DNA of 14,170 nucleotides, from contig JBDHRG010000106.1 of NCBI GenBank assembly GCA_039807445.1, forward strand, positions 1-14,170, read 5' to 3'. The position numbers were made by a program, and so were the translations under genes. The notes below the pieces were generated by a model. The model did not search any database, was not told the DNA's origin, and saw only the letters and a list, made by a program, of their open reading frames with translations. Shown in pieces: positions 8,257-14,170 of this stretch (its first letter is position 1; every line of letters begins with the position of its first letter). The stretch comes from JBDHRG01 sp039807445 (GTDB taxonomy: Bacteria > Pseudomonadota > Gammaproteobacteria > Competibacterales > Competibacteraceae).

Positions 8257-9625
8257 GCTGACGGTGGAACGGGCGGCGACCCGCCTCGAAGGCCCGTTGC
8301 TGTTCCTGCGCCGCACGGTGGATGCCGGCCTCAACGAGGCGGTGGAGGTGCTGGGCGGGGATGGGCGCGCGCGCCTGGGGCGCATCGCCGCGATGGACGA
8401 GGAGCACTTGACGATCGAAGTGCTGGAGTCGACCTCGGGGCTGGCGCTCGCCGACACTGCGGTGCGTTTTTTCGGCAGACCGCTGCACTTCGAACTGGGG
8501 CCGGGCATCCTGGGCAGGGTGTTCAACGGCGTCGGCCAAGTCATCGATGGCGGTCCGCCGGTGGCTGCGCGCGAGAGCCTGCGCGTCGAGGGTCTGCCGC
8601 TCAATCCGGTGGCGCGCGCCACGCCGCGCGATTTCATCGAAACCGGCGTCACTGCGCTCGACCTGATGAACAGCCTGGTCCGCGGCCAGAAGCTGCCGCT
8701 CTTTTCCGGTGGCGGCCTGCCCCACGACCGCCTCGCGGTGCAGATCGCCTGCGACGCGAAGCTGCGCGGCGGGCGGGCGGAGGATTTCGCGATCGTCTTC
8801 GCCGGCATCGGCGTACCCCACACCAGCGCCGAGTATTTCCGCCGCTCCCTGGAAGACAGCGGCGCGCTCGAGCGCACCGCGCTGTTCCTGAACCTGGCAT
8901 CGGACTCGAGCACCCAGCGCCTGCTGACCCCGCGCTTCGCGCTGACCGCGGCCGAATACCTGGCTTTCGCCGAAGGCAAGCACGTGCTGGCGATCTTGAC
9001 CGACATGACCAACTACTGCGAAGCGCTGCGCGAAGTGTCCAGCGGCAAGGGCGAGATCCCCAGCCGCAAGGGTTTCCCCGGCTATATGTATTCCGATCTG
9101 GCGACGCTGCACGAGCGCGCCGGCTGCATCCGCGGCGTGCCCGGGACGCTGACCCAGCTCCCGATCCTGACGATGCCGGCGGACGACATCGGCCACCCGA
9201 TCCCCGACCTCACCGGCTACATCACCGAGGGGCAGATCGTTCTCAGCCGCGAACTGGACAGGCGCGGGATCCATCCCCCGGTCAATGTCTTGCCCAGCCT
9301 CTCGCGGCTGATGAAGGACGGCACCGGCGGCGAGTACACGCACCCCGACCACCCGGCGCTCGCCAGCCAGCTCTACGCCGCCTACGCGCGCGCGGCGCAG
9401 GCGCGGGTGCTGGCCAGCGTGGTGGGCGAGGAAGGGCTGTCGGAGACCGACCGCAAGTACCTCGGCTTCGGTGCGGACTTCGAGGAATCGCTGATCCGGC
9501 AGGAGGCGGCACGCACGCTCGAAACGAGCATGGCGATAGGCTGGCGACTACTGCGCGCGCTGCCGCGCGCCGAGCTGCACCGCCTCAGCGATGCGCAAAT
9601 CCTGCGCTACATCGAAGCGCGATGA
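8246..9625 (+). CDS. atpB: A/V-type ATPase regulatory subunit B, 459 aa
   Basis: The non-catalytic partner of A in the head. The N-terminus carries LEGPLLFL (14-21) of the beta-barrel. The nucleotide-binding region has the usual degenerate P-loop, FSGGGLPHDRLA (153-164), then LTDMTNYCEALREVSS (251-266) and IPSRKGFPGYMYSDLA (271-286). The segment PSLSRLMKDG holds R354, the expected arginine finger that reaches into the catalytic A site. Length is typical (about 460). The ATG at 8246 overlaps the A gene by 11 nt, with GGCGGTGG just upstream. A GTG at 8264 is a possible shorter start but would cut into the conserved N-terminal strand. The stop shares ATGA with subunit D. Confidence 0.96.
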
Positions 9626-10233
9626 GCGAAATCACGCCCACCCGCAGCGCCGCGCTCGAGCTCGAGGAAGAGCGACATGCGATGCAAGAGGGCTATGTTT
9701 TCCTCGACGAGAAATGCCTGGTGCTAGCCGGCGAAATCATGCGCCAGCTCGAGCGCTACACCGCGCTCGGTGCGCAGCTCCGCGCGGTCCGGGCGAAGGC
9801 GGCGCGCTCGCTCGAAGCCGCCGTCGTCCGCCACGGGCTGCAGGGGCTGGAATGCTATCCCCGCACCGACTTCGACCGGGCCGAGCTGGCGATCCGTCGG
9901 AGCATGCTGCTGGGCGTGCCGCTCCAACAGGCCGAGCTCGTGCTCACCCCCGCCCCCACCGCCGTTGCCGTCCATCCTTCCCCGGAAGCCGAGGCGTGCC
10001 GAGCCGCGTTCGTCGAAGTCTTGCAGCGCAGCGCAGCGCTCGCGGCGCTTTCCGGGAATTTGCACAGACTGCACGCTGAATACCGGCGCTCGGTGCGCCG
10101 CGCCCGGGCGCTGCAGAACGTGCTGCTGCCGGAGATCGAAAGCGCCGCCCACGAAATCGAGGCGCGCCTCGAAGAGCTCGAACAGGAGGACGCGCTCCGG
10201 GTGCTGATGGCGGAATCGGCGAGCGGACGATAG
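9622..10233 (+). CDS. atpD: A/V-type ATPase subunit D (central rotor shaft), 203 aa
   Basis: Subunit D is the long coiled-coil axle turning inside the A3B3 head and, with F, couples it to the c-ring. Family hallmarks are the N-terminal PTRSAALELEEER (6-18) followed by a long helix, and the C-terminal helix EYRRSVRRARALQNVLLPEI, then EIEARLEELEQED. The middle part is less conserved. Length is typical. It is the last ATPase gene. The ATG overlaps the B stop by 4 nt, and its stop at 10231-10233 is followed by the decayed HlyD region on the other strand. I see no convincing terminator immediately after it; a 10-bp palindrome TCTTGCAAGA (10236-10245) is the only symmetrical element. Confidence 0.94.
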   Translation: MSEITPTRSAALELEEERHAMQEGYVFLDEKCLVLAGEIMRQLERYTALGAQLRAVRAKAARSLEAAVVRHGLQGLECYPRTDFDRAELAIRRSMLLGVPLQQAELVLTPAPTAVAVHPSPEAEACRAAFVEVLQRSAALAALSGNLHRLHAEYRRSVRRARALQNVLLPEIESAAHEIEARLEELEQEDALRVLMAESASGR

Positions 10234-10239
10234 GGTCTT

Positions 10240-10648
10240 GCAAGAACGCACCGGATCAGGCGCACAGGTCCGGGAGCCGATGGCGTATCTTCCTGGACCA
10301 GCTGCCGCCGGAACACGCTCGTCGCCGGGTGGGCATCGAGCGCCGCGCGCGTATCGCGCAGCGCCGCCAGCTCGCCTTGGGCGGCTCCCAACTGGTCGCG
10401 GCTGAGCTGCGGGTCGATGGTCACCAGCCTTTTTGCCCCGCCGAAACCCTCAGGCCCTCTTCCAGCGCCTGCTCCACCACCCGTCCGTTCGCCTCCGCCG
10501 CGATCCGCACTTCGGTCCCTTCGATGTGGCCGCTGCCGTAGACGATGCTCTCGGCCAGCAGCGGCGGGCGCAGCGCGAAAAAGATCGCGCAAGACGCCGC
10601 GGCCAGACCGAGCACGCCGACCGATGTCCGGATCCATGCGCCGCGCAT
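10240..10648 (-). pseudogene. Decayed HlyD-family membrane fusion protein fragment
   Basis: Read leftward from an ATG at 10646-10648, the sequence encodes a membrane anchor (SVGVLGLAAASCAIFFAL). After it comes the typical start of an HlyD/EmrA-type periplasmic adaptor: GSGHIEGTEVRIAAEANGRV, then VEQALEEGLRVSAGQ. At the A5 run around 10432-10436 the frame breaks. The continuation LVTIDPQLSRDQLGAAQGEL is in another frame and is what the family has after the GQ turn. One additional A in the run would rejoin the two halves. After about 100 residues the similarity ends close to the stop of the ATPase D gene, so the coiled-coil, second lipoyl half and C-terminal domains are gone. This is a 3'-truncated, frameshifted remnant. 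The left boundary is uncertain. Confidence 0.7.
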
Positions 10649-10763
10649 CGGAGCATCCCCGCCGCAGGCTCGCCCGACGGCTGCGGTGGGTGCACAGCAT
10701 GCGAGCATAGGGCTTCGCGCCATGCACGGTTCACGCTCGCGGATCGCCCCAGCGCATCGCGGC

Positions 10764-10799
10764 TGAACGATTGCACGGAACGTTACAACGAAGCGTTCG
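10764..10799 (+). promoter_or_regulatory. Candidate enhancer (upstream activating sequence), right copy
   Basis: Second copy of the element at 251-286. TGAACG at 10764-10769 and CGTTCG at 10794-10799 are again 30 bp apart, with shared inner blocks TTGCAC, CGTT and CAAC. The flanking bases before it (CGCATCGC, GG, C) are also similar in both copies. It sits 109 bp before the -24 T of the downstream sigma-54 promoter; in the left copy this distance is 111 bp. Confidence 0.7.
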
Positions 10800-10872
10800 A
10801 GTACCACCCGGCGAAGCAGCGCCCGATCTGCCAATCTTCAAATGGATCAACGATATGCCGCCGGCGAAAAGC

Positions 10873-10888
10873 TGGCACGCTTGTCGCT
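10873..10888 (+). promoter_or_regulatory. Sigma-54 (-24/-12) promoter, right copy
   Basis: TGGCACG at 10873-10879, four bases, TCGCT at 10884-10888, with GG-N10-GC intact (10874-10875, 10886-10887). There is one mismatch in the -12 element. The start of transcription would be near 10899, about 29 nt before the DUF2933 start codon. Confidence 0.82.
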
Positions 10889-10927
10889 TCGATCCAATCC
10901 TGCCACCGCTCGAGGAGCCGCTGCACC

Positions 10928-11191
10928 ATGCCCGAACCGCAACGCGCCGATGCGCACCGCCACCGCACGCCGAGCCGCACGACCTGGGTGCTGCTCGGCT
11001 TCCTGGCCGTCGCCGGCTTCTTCCTGTTCACCGAGCACCGCGCCCACCTGCTCGGCATCCTGCCGTGGCTGCTGCTGCTCGCCTGCCCGCTGATGCACCT
11101 GTTCATGCACCACGGCCACGGCGGGCATGCACCCGGCGGCGGCGAGGTATCCGGCAAGGAGAAAGCCCCGCGCCAGGAGGACGAGCCATGA
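10928..11191 (+). CDS. DUF2933 family small membrane protein (87 aa)
   Basis: The family is recognised by two hydrophobic segments (about residues 19-34 and 41-55) and the signature CPLMHLFMHHGHGGH (about 53-67), a Cys/Met/His-dense stretch, followed by a charged, disordered C-terminus. Its function is not established. The composition of the signature suggests metal binding at the membrane surface, and the family is commonly found in heavy-metal or copper gene clusters with the two genes that follow here. The ATG at 10928 has a GAGGAG ribosome binding site 10 nt upstream and lies directly behind the right sigma-54 promoter. The frame is open upstream to about 10433, but that stretch is the antisense of the HlyD remnant. 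The stop overlaps the next start as ATGA, indicating coupled translation. Confidence 0.85.
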   Translation: MPEPQRADAHRHRTPSRTTWVLLGFLAVAGFFLFTEHRAHLLGILPWLLLLACPLMHLFMHHGHGGHAPGGGEVSGKEKAPRQEDEP

Positions 11192-11862
11192 ACCACGCCG
11201 ACGCCCCGGCCTACGGCCTCTGGTCGCTGGTCATCATCAACTCGCTGGTGTTCATCCTGTTCGCCTTCAGCTTCACCAAGCCGAAGACGGCGCGCGACTG
11301 GCGCTCGCTCGGTGCCTTCTCGGCCTTCGTCGTCGCGCTGTTCACCGAGATGTACGGCTTCCCGCTGACGATCTACCTGCTGTCGGGCTGGCTCGCGCAG
11401 CGCTTCCCCGGCGTCGACTTCTCGAGCTCGCACGACGCCGGGCACCTGCTCGAGATGCTGTTCGGCTGGCGCGGCAGCCCGCACTTCGGCCCCTTCCACC
11501 TGCTCAGCACGGTGTTCATCGGCGGCGGCTTCTGGCTGCTGGCAGCGGCGTGGAGGGTGCTGTACGCCGCGCAGCGCGAGCACCGGCTGGCGACGACCGG
11601 CCCCTACCGCCACCTGCGCCATCCGCAGTACGCCGGCTTCGTGCTGATCATGTTCGGCTTCCTGCTGCAGTGGCCGACGCTGCCGACGCTGGTGATGTTC
11701 CCGATCCTGGTGTTCGTCTACGCGCGCCTGGCGCGGCGTGAGGAGGCCGATGTCCGCGCCGAGTTCGGTGCCGCCTATGCCGACTACGCCGCGAAGACGC
11801 CGGCCTTCGTCCCCGACTTCGCAGCGCTGTGGAAGTCCGCCAAGGCGTCGCGAGGAGGCTGA
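11188..11862 (+). CDS. Isoprenylcysteine carboxyl methyltransferase-like membrane protein (224 aa)
   Basis: Members of the ICMT/PEMT/NnrU-like membrane methyltransferase superfamily use S-adenosylmethionine to methylate small or lipid substrates; for bacterial members the substrate is mostly unknown. About five hydrophobic segments are visible. The C-terminal catalytic signature is TTGPYRHLRHPQYAGF (about 136-151), followed by a helix pair and RREEADVRAEFGAAYADYAA, whose RxEE and FGxxYxxY elements are characteristic. An N-terminal extension (residues 1-75) precedes the catalytic core. The ATG at 11188 has an AGGAGG ribosome binding site and overlaps the DUF2933 stop. The pairing with DUF2933 suggests they act together in the membrane. 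No prenylated protein substrate is implied. Confidence 0.85.
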   Translation: MNHADAPAYGLWSLVIINSLVFILFAFSFTKPKTARDWRSLGAFSAFVVALFTEMYGFPLTIYLLSGWLAQRFPGVDFSSSHDAGHLLEMLFGWRGSPHFGPFHLLSTVFIGGGFWLLAAAWRVLYAAQREHRLATTGPYRHLRHPQYAGFVLIMFGFLLQWPTLPTLVMFPILVFVYARLARREEADVRAEFGAAYADYAAKTPAFVPDFAALWKSAKASRGG

Positions 11863-11864
11863 CG

Positions 11865-11895
11865 GCCTCGGCGAGACGCGTCCGTCGCCAGAGGC
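11865..11895 (+). other. Imperfect hairpin between methyltransferase-like and DUF5676 genes
   Basis: Arms GCCT-c-GGCGA (11865-11874) and TCGCC-ag-AGGC (11885-11895) can form a nine-pair stem with a small bulge and a 10-nt loop, starting 3 nt after the stop codon. It could reduce read-through or stabilise the upstream message. There is no T tract, and in DNA this GC-rich such a fold may be chance. Confidence 0.3.
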
Positions 11896-11924
11896 GCCGT
11901 GCGAGCAGAAGGTGGAGATCTCCC

Positions 11925-12239
11925 GTGAATCACAACGTCGATGATCTACGCAGAAAACGCCTTGGGCACCGCTCCGCGCCGATATGCCGCATTCCGGTGG
12001 TCGCGCTCGGCCTGGGTCTGGGCTCGTTCCTCGTCGTTTCCTATGTTCTCTGCATCCTGCTCGGGCTGATCGTGCCGCAATGGGGTCTGCATCAGCCCTG
12101 GCTCCAATTCCTGCCGGGCTTCACCTGGCTGACCTGGCCCAGTTTCCTGCTCGGCCTCGCCGAGAGCTTCGCGTACGGCTGGTACGTGGCCCTGATCTTC
12201 GGCCCTCTCTTCAACTTCTTCGCCGCACGGCGCGGATGA
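11925..12239 (+). CDS. DUF5676 family small membrane protein (104 aa)
   Basis: It has two or three hydrophobic segments (about residues 24-47, 58-75 and 80-98). The central and C-terminal sequence has the family look: LPGFTWLTWPSFLLGLAES, then FAYGWYVALIFGPLFNFF. The function is unknown; family members are often seen near copper or heavy-metal transport genes. The start is the GTG at 11925, chosen because GGTGGAG (11911-11917) sits 7 nt before it and the family begins with a short polar N-terminus. The upstream open frame to 11829 overlaps the preceding gene and looks antisense-like. It lies 62 nt after the methyltransferase-like gene and 11 nt before the DUF3141 gene, so it is probably part of one long transcript. 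Confidence 0.82.
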   Translation: MNHNVDDLRRKRLGHRSAPICRIPVVALGLGLGSFLVVSYVLCILLGLIVPQWGLHQPWLQFLPGFTWLTWPSFLLGLAESFAYGWYVALIFGPLFNFFAARRG

Positions 12240-12250
12240 GGTAGGCAAAC

Positions 12251-14053
12251 ATGGTTGAACGGACGCCTTCAACGAGAGGATCGCACGCGCGATCCACCGC
12301 CATCGCCGCATCGGGATCGGCTCCGGATGCGAAGGTTTCGCTGCAAACGTCGCGGGAACCCCGAAACCGGCCCTCGCCCGAGGTACGCGCTCCGCAAACC
12401 CGTGGCCACCTGCCATCGCTGACAGACCTCCTGAGCTATCAGCGCGATGTCTGGGAGCGCTCCATCCTCTTTTGGGACACGCTGCGCGTGCGGGCCGATG
12501 CGATGCTCGAGCACGAGCGCGCCGGCCTGCCGCCGCTGCTCGACTTCAACTACGAGGTGCTGCTCGACGCCCGGCGCTTCACGCGGCCCGCGAACTATGC
12601 CCTCGTGCGGATCACGACGCTCGGCGACGAATGCTGGGAACGCTGTGCTGATGCTGACAAACCGCCGGTGATCGTCGTCGATCCGCGCGCCGGCCATGGC
12701 CCCGGAATCGGCGGCTTCAAGCGTGACTCCGAAGTCGGCATGGCGCTGCACGAGGGCCATCCGGTGTACTTCGTGGTGTTCTACCCCGAACCGTGTCCCG
12801 GCCAGACCCTCGCCGATGTCCTGCACGCGTTGCGCCGTTTCGTCGAAGCCGTCTCGGCCCGACATCCGGGGAAGGTGCCCGTGCTCTACGGCAACTGCCA
12901 GGCGGGATGGGCCATCGCGCTGCTCTCGGCCGACTGCGAGGGGCTCGTCGGCCCCGCAGTCCTCAACGGCTCGCCGCTGTCCTACTGGGCCGGCGAGTCG
13001 GGCGTCAATCCGATGCGGATGATGGGTGGGCTGCTCGGCGGGGCCTGGATCGCCCATTTCCTCGCCGACCTCGGCGACGGTCGTTTCGACGGCGCCTGGC
13101 TGGTCCAGAATTTCGAGAACCTGAAGCCTGGCCACGCGCTCTGGGACAAGTACGCGAACCTCTTCACCCGCATCGACACGGAACGCGAACGCTTCCTCGA
13201 CTTCGAGCGCTGGTGGAACGGCTTCTACCGGTTGAGCCGCGAGGAGATCGTCGCCATCGTCGAGGATCTCTTCATCGGCAACAAGCTCGAACGGGGTCAG
13301 GTCCGCATCGACGGACACTGCAGCGTCGATCTGCGCCGGATCCGCAATCCACTGGTGATCTTCGCCTCGCACGGCGACAACATCACGCCGCCGCACCAGG
13401 CGCTCGGATGGATATCGGCGGTCTACTCGAGCACCGAGGAACTGAAGCGGGCCGGTCAGCGCATCGTCTACCTGACCAATCCGCACGTCGGCCACCTCGG
13501 TCTGTTCGTCTCGGCGCAGGTCGCACGCCTCGAGCATCGCGCGATCCTCGAGAGCCTCGCGGACCTCGAGGCGCTCGAACCCGGGCTCTACGAACTGAAG
13601 ATCGACAATCCCACCGGCGATCCCGACTGCCACAAGCCGCAGTACTCGGTGCGCTTCGAGCCGCGGGCCATCGAGGATCTTCGCTTCGATTATCCACGCG
13701 AAGCCTTCGAGCGCGTACGCCAGGTCTCGGAATTCAACGAGTTGCTCTACCGCAGCTTCACGAGTCCCTGGATCGAGACGATCGCCACGCCGTGGCTCGC
13801 CGAAAGCCTGCGCTGGCTGCACCCGATGCGGATCAGCCGCTATTGGCTGTCAGAAACCTTCATGCCCTGGATGCGCGGCGTCGCGATGCTCGCCGAGGGC
13901 GTGGGCAGGAACCGGCAGCCGCTGCCCGAGGGCCACCTGCTGCTGCAGCAGGAGCGGCAGATGATCGAACGGGTATCGGAGATGTTCGAGACGGCGCGCG
14001 AGTTGCGCGATGCGACGCAGGAGCAGGCCTTCGGCCTGATCTACGGGCGCTGA
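12251..14053 (+). CDS. DUF3141 protein, PHA-synthase-like alpha/beta hydrolase (600 aa)
   Basis: A soluble protein of the DUF3141 family, related to class I/III polyhydroxyalkanoate synthases. After a polar, probably disordered N-terminus (1-55) the alpha/beta hydrolase core begins with VIVVDPRAGHGPGIGG (140-155). The nucleophile elbow is YGNCQAG, with C216 in the place of the PhaC cysteine. The acid is D376 in SHGDNITPPHQALGWI, and the base is H415 in HVGHLG. All three catalytic positions are therefore filled. The last about 150 residues are helical and family-specific. In other genomes such genes are, as far as I recall, neighbours of phosphate acetyltransferase/enoyl-CoA hydratase and acetate kinase genes, so a role in acyl-CoA or storage-polymer metabolism is plausible; the reaction is not established. 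The ATG follows GAGGTAGG by 5 nt and comes 11 nt after the DUF5676 stop. Confidence 0.88.
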   Translation: MVERTPSTRGSHARSTAIAASGSAPDAKVSLQTSREPRNRPSPEVRAPQTRGHLPSLTDLLSYQRDVWERSILFWDTLRVRADAMLEHERAGLPPLLDFNYEVLLDARRFTRPANYALVRITTLGDECWERCADADKPPVIVVDPRAGHGPGIGGFKRDSEVGMALHEGHPVYFVVFYPEPCPGQTLADVLHALRRFVEAVSARHPGKVPVLYGNCQAGWAIALLSADCEGLVGPAVLNGSPLSYWAGESGVNPMRMMGGLLGGAWIAHFLADLGDGRFDGAWLVQNFENLKPGHALWDKYANLFTRIDTERERFLDFERWWNGFYRLSREEIVAIVEDLFIGNKLERGQVRIDGHCSVDLRRIRNPLVIFASHGDNITPPHQALGWISAVYSSTEELKRAGQRIVYLTNPHVGHLGLFVSAQVARLEHRAILESLADLEALEPGLYELKIDNPTGDPDCHKPQYSVRFEPRAIEDLRFDYPREAFERVRQVSEFNELLYRSFTSPWIETIATPWLAESLRWLHPMRISRYWLSETFMPWMRGVAMLAEGVGRNRQPLPEGHLLLQQERQMIERVSEMFETARELRDATQEQAFGLIYGR

Positions 14054-14162
14054 GCGCAACGCGAGCGACATTGCACGCGGTGGCGGGGACGATACCACGC
14101 AAGGATGCGGCATGACCGCGATGGGGCGTGGCCCGGCCCGAGACGAAGTGAGGAGACATGAA

Positions 14163-14170
14163 ATGGCCAA
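14163..14170 (+). CDS. Start of the next gene, cut by the window end
   Basis: A GTGAGGAG ribosome binding site at 14148-14155 is followed by two possible ATG codons, at 14158 and 14163. The one at 14163 has the better spacing (7 nt, against 2 nt). Only two codons are visible, so no product can be assigned. The 104-nt gap after the DUF3141 gene (14054-14157) holds no clear terminator or sigma-54 site, so co-transcription with DUF3141 is likely. Confidence 0.45.

Noticed and set aside
9855..10727. Single 290-aa minus-strand gene covering the HlyD fragment
   Set aside because: Only the middle part (LVTIDPQL and following) is family-like; the start is out of frame with the real N-terminus, and the end is antisense of ATPase subunit D.

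Overview
The window is about 14.2 kb of GC-rich, densely packed bacterial DNA. Gene density, codon use, GC-rich wobble positions and the gene families present suggest a proteobacterium, most likely a betaproteobacterium of the Rhodocyclales/Thauera-Azoarcus type. That placement is inference from family content; there is no rRNA or other direct taxonomic marker. Every convincing intact gene is on the + strand.

Left flank (1-2330): a long upstream control region carries a near-consensus sigma-54 promoter (362-377) and an inverted-repeat element about 110 bp upstream of it (251-286). They precede three genes for exported proteins: a 75-residue His-containing protein, a YVTN-type beta-propeller protein, and a 156-residue protein with an H/M-rich stretch. 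A perfect 10-bp-stem hairpin and a 20-bp perfect palindrome lie between the first two genes.

Centre (2394-10233): a nine-gene A/V-type (rotary, archaeal/vacuolar-like) ATPase operon in the order stalk G/H-like, C-like, I, K, F, E, A, B, D. All eight gene junctions overlap (17, 4, 17, 4, 1, 4, 11 and 4 nt), so there is not one intergenic base in 7.8 kb. The A subunit has an intact P-loop and catalytic Glu, B has the usual degenerate P-loop and the Arg finger, K has the ion-carrying Glu, and I has the membrane Arg. The enzyme looks complete and functional. By eye the c-ring site lacks the usual Na+ ligands, which favours proton coupling.

Right flank (10234-14170): first comes a decayed minus-strand remnant of an HlyD-type membrane fusion protein, with one apparent frameshift. 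Next is a second sigma-54 promoter (10873-10888) with a matching upstream element (10764-10799) that has the same internal spacing as the left-flank copy. It drives a DUF2933 protein, an isoprenylcysteine methyltransferase-like membrane protein and probably a DUF5676 membrane protein. These are followed by a DUF3141 protein, a PHA-synthase-like alpha/beta hydrolase with a Cys-Asp-His triad. The window ends at the first codons of another gene.

The most interesting signal is regulatory. Two blocks of envelope genes on either side of the ATPase operon carry the same enhancer/sigma-54 architecture, which implies one bacterial enhancer-binding protein controls both. Several of the encoded proteins have His-rich segments, and families such as DUF2933 and DUF5676 are often seen near heavy-metal resistance genes. 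A metal- or envelope-stress regulon is therefore a reasonable but untested hypothesis.
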